This document shows, piece after piece, positions 17,860-25,874 of a stretch of 64,000 nt of DNA. Each line of letters opens with the position of its first letter. The first letter of the stretch is position 1. Source of the stretch: an uncultured Selenomonas sp. (lineage in GTDB: Bacteria; Bacillota; Negativicutes; Selenomonadales; Selenomonadaceae). The notes under the pieces are model-generated. The model was not told the origin of the DNA. It was given only the letters and a program-made list of their open reading frames with translations, and ran no database searches. The translations under genes were made by a program, and so were the position numbers. The stretch is taken from positions 376,941 through 440,940 of the forward strand of contig CAKPXP010000001.1 of NCBI GenBank assembly GCA_934202005.1. The letters run 5' to 3'.

Positions 17860-17875
17860 TAACGAATATCCGTTA
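17860..17875. promoter_or_regulatory. Palindromic operator candidate upstream of doxX
   Basis: TAACGAATATCCGTTA is an inverted repeat (TAACG/CGTTA) 31 nt before the DoxX start codon. No matching regulator is adjacent. Confidence 0.35.
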
Positions 17876-17906
17876 GATATTGTAATAGATACAAGGAGAG
17901 ATTATC

Positions 17907-18365
17907 ATGAAATCATTGCAGTACATCAACAGCATCATCGCGTCGAAGAAGGACATGGGGCTGCTCGTCTTCCGCATCTTGATCGGCATTTCCTTCATCT
18001 GGCACGGCGTGCCGAAGCTCCTGAGCGGCCCTGAGGGCTGGACGGCACTCGGCTCGATGATGGGCGCATTCGGCATCCATCTCTTCCCGACGTTCTTCGG
18101 CCTGCTTTCTGGCCTGACGGAGACGTTCGGCGGGCTCTTCATCCTGCTCGGCCTGTTCTACCGCCCGATAGCGCTCTTCCTCGTCGGCAACCTCATGATG
18201 GCTACTTCCATCGAGCTTGCCTCCGGCGCACCGCTCCTGCAGGCCTCGCGTCCTTTCGAGGAAGGTGTATTCTTCCTCGGTGTCGTCTTCGCAGGCCCGG
18301 GCCGCTACAGCTTCGACTACCTGCTTCACAACGAGGTCCAGGAAGACGAGAGCGGGATGCTCTGA
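17907..18365 (+). CDS. DoxX family membrane protein
   Basis: A 152-aa protein with four predicted membrane helices. It has the DoxX-family segments GLLVFRILIGISFIWHGVPKL and GLTETFGGLFILLGL. DoxX/DoxD-like proteins are linked to quinone or thiol redox reactions and oxidative-stress complexes, but the activity of this branch is unproven. SD AAGGAGAG is 8 nt before the ATG. Single-gene unit with a palindrome upstream and a terminator downstream. Its neighbours are redox-related. Confidence 0.88.
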   Translation: MKSLQYINSIIASKKDMGLLVFRILIGISFIWHGVPKLLSGPEGWTALGSMMGAFGIHLFPTFFGLLSGLTETFGGLFILLGLFYRPIALFLVGNLMMATSIELASGAPLLQASRPFEEGVFFLGVVFAGPGRYSFDYLLHNEVQEDESGML

Positions 18366-18383
18366 TAGTCATTGGAGATAAGA

Positions 18384-18418
18384 AAACAGCTCTGTTGCTT
18401 TGTGCAGCAGAGCTGTTT
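18384..18418. terminator. Terminator between doxX and the TIGR04076 gene
   Basis: Arms 18384-18398 (AAACAGCTCTGTTGC) and 18404-18418 (GCAGCAGAGCTGTTT) pair over 15 bp with one G-U. It sits between convergent genes and is usable from both sides. Confidence 0.8.
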
Positions 18419-18435
18419 ATGCTTGTAAGGCCGCT

Positions 18436-18858
18436 TCAATCGCAGTCTATCCGTTCAATCTTGAAGATCACGGGACGTGTTCCGTCAGAACAGCAGGCAA
18501 TCATGGTGTTCTCTTCTTTCATCCAGCCCCGCATGATGGAACCACCTTGCAGGCCGGTGTAGATGTATCGGGCGATTGCGTCCCATGCTTCGGAGCAGAA
18601 GGGAACCCCTTCCGTCCCAGAATGTGCCGTGCCTGGTGATTGCAGGCAGCCTTCATCTGGCTGTCCGGATTTCACGAGCGTTCCTTCTCCGCAATGCCAG
18701 AAATCATCGCGCTCATCATTCCGAGAGAAGACGAATTCGTCCCCCACATAGAAGCACGGGCATTTGCCACTGCTCGGTACGGCGCAGTACTGCTGCTGCA
18801 GATCTGGATACAATTTCTTGTCCAGGACAGTGACTTTTACTTTGTGTTGCATTTGCAT
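18436..18858 (-). CDS. TIGR04076 family protein
   Basis: A 140-aa cytoplasmic protein of the TIGR04076 family. Conserved stretches are KVKVTVLDKKLYPDLQQQYC, CPCFYVGDEFVF and FCSEAWDAIARYIYTGLQGG, with CCSDGTRPVIFKIERID at the end. Many Cys residues (YC, CPC, CC) suggest metal or redox chemistry, but no function is established. It diverges from the CRP/FNR-type regulator at 18917, with only 58 bp between the start codons, so that regulator may control it. Confidence 0.85.
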   Translation of the reverse strand: MQMQHKVKVTVLDKKLYPDLQQQYCAVPSSGKCPCFYVGDEFVFSRNDERDDFWHCGEGTLVKSGQPDEGCLQSPGTAHSGTEGVPFCSEAWDAIARYIYTGLQGGSIMRGWMKEENTMIACCSDGTRPVIFKIERIDCD

Positions 18859-18916
18859 CTCTCCATTTCATGTTATAATCAAAATAATCAAATTATACGA
18901 GAGCGAGGGAACGTGT

Positions 18917-19588
18917 ATGCTGCTTCCAAGATATTATTTTGCGGATGACTTCCGCCATTTTTACGGATATTTTCTTTCACAGCCACATCATGAACGAATC
19001 TTCCAGAAGGGGGAGTATCTCTGGCGGCCGGGACAACCCCACGACCGTGTTCAGTATTACGTATCAGGTACATCGGTCCACTTCTCTGATCATGAAAGCG
19101 GCCATCGCAAAATCATCAGTTTCCATGGTCCAGGCACGGTCATGCCAGGGTATCATACGACGGACTTCCGCATTGAGCTGTCGTTGAGTACGATTGCGCT
19201 TTCTGCTGTCAAGGTTCTGGAGTTCACTATTTCGCAGTTCAAGGTCATGTTCGAGTCGAATGCAGAATTGGCCGAGAGCGTTGTCAATTGGTATGCGAAG
19301 TATGTGAATCGCTTTCTGTTTGAGACGATTCATCAGGAATACAACTCATCACAAGTGAAGCTTTGCAATTTGCTGTATCTGTTGATGATGAATCAACCCT
19401 CTGATTCTGGATTGACCATCGAGATGAGACAGGAAGATCTAGCAGATCTTCTCGGTATGAGCCGCGTACAGATTACGCGGGAGTTGGCAGAACTGCGCAA
19501 CAGAGGCGTCCTGTCTACAGCGCGTGGCAGCTTGACAATCACAGATCTTCCCGCATTGACTGCTATCTGTACAGAAGAAACAACCTGA
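18917..19588 (+). CDS. CRP/FNR family regulator
   Basis: A 223-aa protein. Residues ~20-125 are a cNMP-binding-like beta roll (IFQKGEYLWRPGQPHDRVQYYVSG, HRKIISFHGPGTVMPGY). Residues ~145-215 carry a winged HTH with recognition helix QEDLADLLGMSRVQITRELAEL. The FNR Cys set for an Fe-S cluster is missing and cAMP-contact residues are not conserved, so it likely senses another signal. ATG 18917 follows SD GCGAGGGA. It is divergent from the TIGR04076 gene. A role in controlling nearby redox genes is plausible from position only. Confidence 0.87.
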   Translation: MLLPRYYFADDFRHFYGYFLSQPHHERIFQKGEYLWRPGQPHDRVQYYVSGTSVHFSDHESGHRKIISFHGPGTVMPGYHTTDFRIELSLSTIALSAVKVLEFTISQFKVMFESNAELAESVVNWYAKYVNRFLFETIHQEYNSSQVKLCNLLYLLMMNQPSDSGLTIEMRQEDLADLLGMSRVQITRELAELRNRGVLSTARGSLTITDLPALTAICTEETT

Positions 19589-19699
19589 CTAGTATCGGTT
19601 ATCGTTCCACCGTACTTCTCATTGTAATCACGATGCATGACTCCTTCTGCTTCAGATGATGCATACATTATGATACGTTTTAGGAATGGCAGATAATTT

Positions 19700-19724
19700 T
19701 TGATAAGCATTTCATATAGTATGC
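19700..19724 (+). promoter_or_regulatory. ATAAGC motif, site A (upstream of the cupin gene)
   Basis: TTGATAAGCATTTCATA (19700-19716) followed by GTATGC (19719-19724). Over the 22 nt from ATAAGC it matches site D at 29753 with three mismatches. It is suited to be a -35 region or an activator site. Confidence 0.5.
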
Positions 19725-19778
19725 ATATCTTGCTATGATGATAGGGAACAATGAGGTTGTGAGTGGGGAGGAATCATC

Positions 19779-20516
19779 ATGGAAAAACAGACAGCAGGAC
19801 GTAAGGCATTAGGCGATTTCGCACCGCAGTTCGCGGCGTTCAACGATGATGTGCTTTTCGGCGAGGTATGGGCCAAGGAAACGGAGCTCTCGCTGAAGCT
19901 TCGCAGCATCGCGACGGTCTCGGCGCTTGTCGGCAAGGGAATCGCGGGGGATGCGCTGCGCTATCACTTGCAGACGGCGAGAAAGCACGGCGTCACGAAG
20001 GAGGAGATGGCCGCGCTGCTCACGCATCTCGCCTTTTACGCTGGCTGGCCGAACGCCTGGGCCGCATTCCCTGTGGCGAAGGAAGTCTACGCGGAGGCAG
20101 CGGATGCGGAGGGCCGCGGCGGTTTCTTCGGACTCGGCGAGCCTAATGATGCCTATGCCGAGTATTTCACAGGGAGGTCGTATTTGAACGTTCTGTCGAA
20201 GCCGGACGAGCCGCTCGTCATCTGCAACGTCACGTTCGAGCCGGGCTGCCGCAATTTCTGGCACATCCATCACGCGAAGCAAGGCGGCGGCCAGGTGCTC
20301 ATCTGCGTTGACGGCGCGGGCTGGTATCAGGAAGAGGGCAAGGCACCACAGAGCCTCGCGCCCGGCGACATTGTCGAGATTCCCGCGGGCGTCAAGCACT
20401 GGCACGGTGCCAAGCGGCGTAGTTGGTTCTCGCATCTCGCGTTCGAGATCCCGGGCACGGAGACGAGCAACGAATGGTGCGAGCCTGTTACGGATGAGGT
20501 GTATCCGCAGGACTGA
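19779..20516 (+). CDS. Carboxymuconolactone decarboxylase / cupin fusion
   Basis: A 245-aa two-domain protein. Residues ~1-110 are an AhpD/CMD-like helical domain (LSLKLRSIATVSALVGKG, HGVTKEEMAALLTHLAFYAGWPNAW). It lacks the CxxC of AhpD. Residues ~140-235 are a cupin with metal-type histidines in NFWHIHHAKQGGGQVLICV and GDIVEIPAGVKHWHG. Such fusions are common in LysR-linked redox gene sets with alcohol dehydrogenase and aldo/keto reductase; the substrate is unknown. The next gene downstream was an alcohol dehydrogenase, now a remnant separated by an IS. Confidence 0.9.
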   Translation: MEKQTAGRKALGDFAPQFAAFNDDVLFGEVWAKETELSLKLRSIATVSALVGKGIAGDALRYHLQTARKHGVTKEEMAALLTHLAFYAGWPNAWAAFPVAKEVYAEAADAEGRGGFFGLGEPNDAYAEYFTGRSYLNVLSKPDEPLVICNVTFEPGCRNFWHIHHAKQGGGQVLICVDGAGWYQEEGKAPQSLAPGDIVEIPAGVKHWHGAKRRSWFSHLAFEIPGTETSNEWCEPVTDEVYPQD

Positions 20517-20528
20517 CATGATATTTAG

Positions 20529-20535
20529 ATATTTA
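20529..20535. repeat. Target-site duplication (left)
   Basis: ATATTTA, repeated at 22123-22129 on the other side of the insertion sequence. Confidence 0.8.
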
Positions 20536-20602
20536 CTCAAACTTCCCACATCACCAACACTGTTCATATGAGACCAGCAAAAGGATTTCGGGGAAATAAA
20601 AG

Positions 20603-20666
20603 GCGTAAAGCCTATCCTTGTCGAAAATAGATATAGCAACAAACCATCCGAAAAGGAGCTTTACGC
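20603..20666 (+). promoter_or_regulatory. Inverted repeat over the transposase start region
   Basis: GCGTAAAGC (20603-20611) is complementary to GCTTTACGC (20658-20666), which abuts the AAGGAG SD and ends 1 nt before the ATG. A transcript entering from outside would fold and block initiation, as known for other IS families. Confidence 0.5.
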
Positions 20667-20667
20667 T

Positions 20668-22056
20668 ATGTCTATTCTATCATCAAATCATCCCGTTGAA
20701 AACCAAGTATCCAATTCTATCTCTCGCTTTCTTTCAGATTTTCAGGTCATCCGCTTATTCCGTGCCTGTGGCTGCGTCAAGACGAAAGGCATTTCCGTCG
20801 AATTCCTTTTCGCCTACATCCTCGGCAATGCCTTCCGCTCTTCTAGCTTCTACATGCAGCAACGCATGCAGGAGCTGCGGGGCTGCTTTTCCAAGAACAC
20901 GTATTACCGTTTCCTTGCCAATCCTCATGTGAACTGGCTGCATTTCACAACACGACTGGCCGTGAGGATTATCGAGCAGTTCCTGAAGCCACTGACTTCC
21001 GAGAATCGGAGGACGTGCTTCGTCATCGATGATTCTCTTTACGAGCGTGCCGGTTACAAGCGCACAGAGCTTGCGGCTCGTGTATTCGACCATGTATCCA
21101 TGCGATACAAGAAGGGATTCCGCCTCTTGACGCTTGGCTGGACAGATGGCGCTTCCTTCCTCCCTGTGAATTCCGTGCTGTTCTCCTCGACGAAGGACGA
21201 GAACATTCTCGGCAAGAGATGTTCCTTTGACCATCGGACGCTCTCACATAAACGCCAAGAGATGGCATGCGAGAAAGCCACGACTGTCATGATTCACTTG
21301 CTGAAAGAGGCGCTTGATGCAGGAGCTTCCGCTCGCTACGTCCTCTTTGACAGCTGGTTTTCCAGCCCGCGTCAGTTGCTCGATGTTCTTGCGCTCAAGC
21401 TGCATACCATCGCCATGATCAAGCGAAGCTCCAAGCGTTACTATGAGTTTGAGGGAAAACGTATGACCGTCAAGCAGATTTTTGCCGCTTGTAAGAAGCG
21501 GCGCGGGCGTTCCAGGTACCTCCTGTCCGTCCCAGTGAAAATTTCAGCAAAGGACACGGAGGGTCGCGAGGAAACAGCTGAGGCGAGAATTGTCTGCGTG
21601 CGTAATCGTCAGAATCGAAAGGATTGGATTGCCCTCATCAGCACGGATATGAGCCTCAGTGAGGAGGAAATCATCCGACTTTACGGGAGGCGCTGGGACA
21701 TCGAGATGTTCTTCAAGACATGCAAGAGCTATCTGCATCTGCGCAGCTATCACGGGCTGTCCTATGATGTGCTTACCGCACATGTGGCGTTTGTCTTTAC
21801 GCGTTACATGATACTATCTGTGACAAAGCGGAAGGATGAGGATGAGCGCGCCATCGGCGAACTGTTCTATCTGATGGTGAAGGAAATAGCCGACGTGACA
21901 TTTCAGCAGTCCATGATGATTTTGCAGGAGGCGATGTTGGCTAGTATCAAGACAGTGTTTCATGCGACCGATGAGCAGCTGCAAGTAATTGCACAGGATT
22001 TCGTCAACAGGCTACCGGAATATATGCGTAGTGCACTACAAAAGTCTGCGGCTTGA
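20668..22056 (+). CDS. IS4 family transposase
   Basis: A 462-aa DDE transposase. The first Asp lies in CFVIDDSLYERAGYKR (~120), the second in VLFDSWFSSPRQ (~228), and the Glu in the YREK-like RLYGRRWDIEMFFKTCKSYL (~345), the order expected for IS4-group enzymes with an inserted beta-strand domain between D2 and E. The frame is intact and full length, so the element is probably active. SD AAGGAG lies 8 nt before the ATG, inside a possible inhibitory hairpin. Confidence 0.95.
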   Translation: MSILSSNHPVENQVSNSISRFLSDFQVIRLFRACGCVKTKGISVEFLFAYILGNAFRSSSFYMQQRMQELRGCFSKNTYYRFLANPHVNWLHFTTRLAVRIIEQFLKPLTSENRRTCFVIDDSLYERAGYKRTELAARVFDHVSMRYKKGFRLLTLGWTDGASFLPVNSVLFSSTKDENILGKRCSFDHRTLSHKRQEMACEKATTVMIHLLKEALDAGASARYVLFDSWFSSPRQLLDVLALKLHTIAMIKRSSKRYYEFEGKRMTVKQIFAACKKRRGRSRYLLSVPVKISAKDTEGREETAEARIVCVRNRQNRKDWIALISTDMSLSEEEIIRLYGRRWDIEMFFKTCKSYLHLRSYHGLSYDVLTAHVAFVFTRYMILSVTKRKDEDERAIGELFYLMVKEIADVTFQQSMMILQEAMLASIKTVFHATDEQLQVIAQDFVNRLPEYMRSALQKSAA

Positions 22057-22122
22057 TAATGCTTGTTGCTGAGAGCCGTATGATTATGGGAAAAGCTCAT
22101 GTTTTCATGTGGGAAGTTTGAG

Positions 22123-22129
22123 ATATTTA
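22123..22129. repeat. Target-site duplication (right)
   Basis: ATATTTA, the partner of 20529-20535. Confidence 0.8.
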
Positions 22130-22146
22130 GAAGGAGAATGGATCGT

Positions 22147-22542
22147 ATGTTAGGAAATTTTTCGTATTGCAATCCGGCAAAGCTTTATTTCGGCGACAAG
22201 TCGCTGGCATATCTGAACAGCGACGCACGGCATGACGCTCGCGGCCGTCTCACTGCCCTACTACCGCCATATCCTGCCCTACGGCCTGCCGAAGTTCAAG
22301 CGCTTCGCCATCGAGGTCTGGAAGGTCAATCCGGAAGGCAAGACGGATGCGGAGATTGCCGAGGAAGGCCTCAAGGCCATGGAAGCTTGGATGAAGGAAC
22401 TCAGTTTGGCCATGAACATTTCCGAGCTCGGCGCGACAAAAGATATGATCGACGGTATCGCTGATGCTACATTCCTCCTCGAGGGCGGCTAGAAGGTTCT
22501 CGACCGCGAGGAAGTCGTCGCCATCCTGAAGGAAAGTCTGTG
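22147..22542 (+). pseudogene. Iron-containing alcohol dehydrogenase remnant
   Basis: The first ~26 codons (MLGNFSYCNPAKLYFGDKSL...) match the start of butanol-dehydrogenase/YqhD-type Fe-dependent alcohol dehydrogenases. The sequence then jumps in another frame to the C-terminal part (HGMTLAAVSLPYYRHILPYG, ELGATKDMIDGIADATF). At 22490-22492 a TAG replaces the residue before KVLDREEVVAILKESL. Around 230 central codons, including the NAD and Fe sites, are missing. The gene is therefore dead by internal deletion, frameshift and nonsense mutation. It probably once formed an operon with the cupin gene before the IS inserted. Confidence 0.85.
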
Positions 22543-22643
22543 ATGCCTCTTGGCTCTTTTGTTCTGCGCGTCGAGTCCTGTCCGGCCGATGATGCGCAGG
22601 GCTGAGAGTCTTGGCAGGCAGAGCGTTGCATCGAAAGGAGCAT

Positions 22644-22809
22644 TTAAGAAACCTCTGATTAAATGAGGTGCTCCGGATTTACGTGGATGCGCTGTACTCT
22701 TCGGAGACAAACCGCAGGCCTAGCCGAAGCTAGGCTGAGGATTGTCGACGACGAGAGGACAGTGCAGACGCGCGAAGACGGAGTGCCGAATGAATCAGTG
22801 GTTCCTTAA
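22644..22809. mobile_element. MITE-like element, copy 1 (~166 bp)
   Basis: Ends TTAAGAAACCTCTGATTAA and, reversed, TTAAGGAACCACTGATTCA form imperfect inverted repeats. The interior (GGATGCGCTGTACTCTTCGGAGACAAACCG, CTGAGGATTGT) matches the reverse complement of 33466-33630 and the start of the copy at 63881. No coding capacity. Confidence 0.82.
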
Positions 22810-22842
22810 AGGTAAAAATGTAGTGTAGGCTTGTTGATTCCC

Positions 22843-22892
22843 TACAAAAAATGTAAAATATAAGCATATATTCGCTACAAAAAATGTAAAAT
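22843..22892. promoter_or_regulatory. Two direct copies of a TACA-N5-TGTA operator
   Basis: CTACAAAAAATGTAAAAT occurs at about 22843-22860 and 22875-22892, 32 bp apart (three helical turns), just before the DUF4143 gene. Each copy contains the inverted half-sites TACA and TGTA. Confidence 0.55.
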
Positions 22893-22909
22893 TGGATGGA
22901 GGGAATCGG

Positions 22910-24202
22910 ATGGAACGCGCATTGATGAAGGAACTGCGCCGATGGAAGGCGTCTCCGCGGCGAAAGCCGCTTGTCTTGAAGGGGGCGCGTCAGGTCGGCA
23001 AGACGTGGCTCATGAAGGAATTCGGCAGGCAGTGCTACGCCAAGACCGCTTATGTCAACTTTGACAGGAATCCGCGGATGAAGCAGGTATTCGATCAGGA
23101 CTTAGACATCGAGCGGATACTGATGGCCATCAATTTGGAGACGGGCGTACGGGTGACGCCGCATGATACCCTGATCATCTTCGACGAAGTACAGGAAGCA
23201 CCGCGGGCAATCTCTGCGCTCAAATATTTCTGCGAAGATGCTCCGGATTATCACATCATAGCGGCAGGCTCTCAGCTCGGTGTGGCGATCCATGCGGGAA
23301 TCTCATTCCCTGTCGGGAAGGTCAATGTGATGCAGCTCTACCCGCTTTCCTTCTATGAATTCCTGCATGCCGTAGAAGAAGCGGGGCTTGCCCGCGTATT
23401 GGGCGATAAGAATACAGAGATGATGGCGCTGTTCCATGACCGCTTTACGACATGGCTCAAGAATTATTATTTCATCGGCGGCATGCCCGAAGCGGTGCAG
23501 GCCTTTGCTGAACATCGTGACTATGCAGAAGTGCGCACAATCCAACAGGATTTGCTGGCCATGTACGAGGCAGATTTCGGCAAGCATATCGAGCCGCGCG
23601 AACTGCCGCGCGTGCGGATGATCTGGAACGCTATCCCTGTGCAGTTGGCAAAAGAGAACAGGAAGTTCTTCTTCGGACAAGTCAAGAAAGGAGGGCGTGC
23701 CAAGGATTTCGAGATGGCAGTACAATGGCTGATTGATTGCGGTCTGATTGCCAGAGTCTATCGCGTGGCGAAGCCAGCCATCCCGCTCAAGGCATATCTG
23801 CAGGAAAGTGCCTATAAGTTGTTTTTCTTGGATATCGGGCTGCTCGGCGCAATTAGTGAGCTTGATGCTCGTTCACTTCTGGAAGGGAATCGCGTATTCA
23901 TCGAGTTCAAGGGGGCATTGACGGAACAATATGTCTGCCAGCAAATGTTCTCTGATTCATCCTGTGAGCCGTATTACTACACCTCCGAGAGCGGCAGATA
24001 TGAGATCGACTTCATGCTCCAGCAAAGCGGCAGTGTTGTGCCGGTTGAAGTAAAAGCAGAGCACAACGTCCGTGCCAAGAGCCTGCGTGCGTACTACGAC
24101 AAATATCATCCCGAGAAGACCATCCGGCTGTCCATGAACGATTACCGCAAAGAGGAGTGGGTCGAGAACATCCCGCTCTTTGCCATGCACGCATTCTTCT
24201 GA
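22910..24202 (+). CDS. DUF4143 AAA ATPase
   Basis: A 430-aa protein. Walker A is GARQVGKTW (~25-33) and Walker B is TLIIFDEVQEAPRA (~87-100), followed by the DUF4143 C-terminal domain ending in a nuclease-like YEIDFMLQQ...VPVEVKA core (~363-382). This large prokaryotic family resembles archaeal-type ATPases and often sits at variable loci, sometimes as toxin/antitoxin-like or defence-associated genes, but its function is unknown. ATG 22910 has SD GGAGGG 6 nt upstream; the TTG at 22892 lies in the upstream repeat. Monocistronic, flanked by a MITE. Confidence 0.9.
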   Translation: MERALMKELRRWKASPRRKPLVLKGARQVGKTWLMKEFGRQCYAKTAYVNFDRNPRMKQVFDQDLDIERILMAINLETGVRVTPHDTLIIFDEVQEAPRAISALKYFCEDAPDYHIIAAGSQLGVAIHAGISFPVGKVNVMQLYPLSFYEFLHAVEEAGLARVLGDKNTEMMALFHDRFTTWLKNYYFIGGMPEAVQAFAEHRDYAEVRTIQQDLLAMYEADFGKHIEPRELPRVRMIWNAIPVQLAKENRKFFFGQVKKGGRAKDFEMAVQWLIDCGLIARVYRVAKPAIPLKAYLQESAYKLFFLDIGLLGAISELDARSLLEGNRVFIEFKGALTEQYVCQQMFSDSSCEPYYYTSESGRYEIDFMLQQSGSVVPVEVKAEHNVRAKSLRAYYDKYHPEKTIRLSMNDYRKEEWVENIPLFAMHAFF

Positions 24203-24258
24203 GTATTGCACGGGAAATCGTCTTTTTTCTGGCTGGATTTCGTACCTATAAATATCAA

Positions 24259-24310
24259 AGCATCTGTCTCTATGTAGGGAGCGGATACTTTTTTGATAAG
24301 CGTTTGATAG
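24259..24310. repeat. 52-bp hairpin plus AAGCGTTTGATAG repeat, copy 1
   Basis: It starts AGCATCTGTCTCTAT and ends TTTTTTGATAAGCGTTTGATAG. It matches 29571-29623 with about six substitutions and one indel. The final 17 nt (24293-24309) are one of the AAGC(A/G)TT motifs. Confidence 0.7.
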
Positions 24311-24354
24311 GAAAAACGTATGGTAGATATTCGGTATAAAATTTTCAAAAAGCT

Positions 24355-24370
24355 CTTGACTTAAAGTAAG
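24355..24370 (+). promoter_or_regulatory. TTGACT with ACTTA-N3-TAAGT dyad
   Basis: TTGACT (24355-24360) overlaps ACTTAAAGTAAGT (24358-24370), a dyad of the type bound by MerR regulators between -35 and -10. It lies 122 nt before the aldo/keto reductase gene. No convincing -10 at 19-nt spacing is seen. Confidence 0.35.
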
Positions 24371-24491
24371 TATCATATCGGTAGCAGAAATCTATGAGAT
24401 GGCAGCCTCGTGCATGCAATGCGTCGGGCTGCTTTTGTAGTTGCCTACAGTGTACACTTGCTCTATCATACAGCTGAAAGGGGAGATTCCC

Positions 24492-25874
24492 ATGCGAAGT
24501 GAGTTCAACCGGCGGAATTTCTTGAAGGCGCTTGGCGGCCTGACGGGGATGGCGGCCGCTGGCGCGTTCCTCAACCGTGACGAGATCCTCTCATTCCTCG
24601 ACCGTGACAAGGCGGCGGAAGAAGCAGGCGAGGCCATGGGGCAGGTCACGCGCCGCTATTTCGCCCCGCTGGGACAGGAGCTGCCGCTGCTCGGCTTTGG
24701 CTGCATGCGGTTCCCTACGAAATTCTCGACTTCTGGACGGGAAATCGATGCGGAGCTCAGCGAGAAAATGATAGATTTTGCCTGTCGTCATGGCATCAAT
24801 TACTTCGATACCGCCTGGTTCTACCACGATGGCAAATCGGAGTCTTCCGTGGGTGAGATGCTGAAGAAATATCCACGCGAGAGCTTTTTTCTGGCAGATA
24901 AGATGCCGACCCCTATGCTTACAGACCTGCCGCAGGCCAAAGAGATCTTTCAAATGCAGCTTGACCGCTGCCAGGTCGCGTATTTCGATACCTACATGCT
25001 CCACTCGCTGAGCAGTCAGGAGGAGTTCGACCGGCTCTATATCAACGAGGGGATCCTCGACTATCTGCGCGAGGAGAAAGCGCAGGGGCGCATCCGCAGC
25101 CTGGGCTTCTCGTTCCACGGCGATGTGCCGTTCTTCTACGATTTGCTGGATCGGTATCCTTGGGATTTCTGCATGATTCAGCTCAATTACGCGGATTGGA
25201 ATGAGCCTGGCGAAGCGCCGTCTGGCAGCCGCCAGGCGGGCGATCTTTACCGCAAGTGCCGGGAGAAGGATGTACCGATCTTTGTCATGGAGCCGGTCAA
25301 AGGCGGCAATCTGGCCAGTCTTTCGGAGGCGGCGGAATCCATCCTGAAAACGCAGCGTCCGGAGGCAAGCATGGCTTCGTGGGCCCTGCGCTGGGTGGGC
25401 TCTCTCGACGGCGTCATCACGCTCAACTCTGGTATGAGCAGTCTCGAGCAAGTCCTCGACAACGTCCAGACGATGATGGATTTTGAGCCGCTTTCAACCG
25501 CGGAAGCGCGGGCCATCCAGCAGACGCTTGGCAAGGTCAGCGACAGCGGAACGCTCCCCTGCACGTACTGCCGCTATTGCGATCCCTGCCCGTACGGCGT
25601 CGATATCGCCTCGGTCTTTCGGATCTACAAGCGCTATGGCGAAGCGGCTGGCTTAGACCTTGCGCATCCCGAGCGGGCAACGGATCGTCAGAAAAAAGCG
25701 TTCTTCACGCATTACAAGAACAATCTGGAACGCTCGCAGCGAGCGTCGCATTGCACGGCCTGCGGTACCTGCCTGCCGCGCTGCCCGCAGCATATCGACA
25801 TCCCGAAGATGGTACGGGCTGTTGATGACCTTGTCCAGCGTCTGGGACGGGAAACGGGAGAGGAGGTGCTCTGA
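24492..25874 (+). CDS. Tat-exported aldo/keto reductase with two [4Fe-4S] sites
   Basis: A 460-aa protein. The N terminus NRRNFLKALGGLTGMAAAGAFL is a twin-arginine signal. The aldo/keto reductase domain follows with a complete catalytic tetrad: Asp and Tyr in NYFDTAWFYHDG (~103-114), Lys in LADKMP (~136), His in YMLHSLS (~170). The C terminus adds ferredoxin-type CTYCRYCDPCP (~357) and CTACGTCLPRCP (~422). Family members reduce carbonyls with NAD(P)H. A Tat signal on such an enzyme suggests folding with cofactor before export and electrons delivered through Fe-S clusters. ATG 24492 follows SD AAAGGGGAG. The next gene starts immediately after its stop codon. Confidence 0.9.
   Translation: MRSEFNRRNFLKALGGLTGMAAAGAFLNRDEILSFLDRDKAAEEAGEAMGQVTRRYFAPLGQELPLLGFGCMRFPTKFSTSGREIDAELSEKMIDFACRHGINYFDTAWFYHDGKSESSVGEMLKKYPRESFFLADKMPTPMLTDLPQAKEIFQMQLDRCQVAYFDTYMLHSLSSQEEFDRLYINEGILDYLREEKAQGRIRSLGFSFHGDVPFFYDLLDRYPWDFCMIQLNYADWNEPGEAPSGSRQAGDLYRKCREKDVPIFVMEPVKGGNLASLSEAAESILKTQRPEASMASWALRWVGSLDGVITLNSGMSSLEQVLDNVQTMMDFEPLSTAEARAIQQTLGKVSDSGTLPCTYCRYCDPCPYGVDIASVFRIYKRYGEAAGLDLAHPERATDRQKKAFFTHYKNNLERSQRASHCTACGTCLPRCPQHIDIPKMVRAVDDLVQRLGRETGEEVL

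Larger units (their letters stand above)
20536..22122 (+). mobile_element. IS4-type insertion sequence, 1587 bp
   Basis: Terminal inverted repeats CTCAAACTTCCCACAT (20536-20551) and its complement (22107-22122) match over 16 bp. They are flanked by a 7-bp direct repeat ATATTTA (20529-20535 and 22123-22129). The element holds one transposase gene. Perfect ends and target duplication indicate a recent, intact insertion. It separates the cupin gene from the alcohol-dehydrogenase remnant. Confidence 0.92.

Noticed and set aside
21023..21290. Short antisense frames inside the transposase
   Set aside because: Shadow frames, no SD and no homology.
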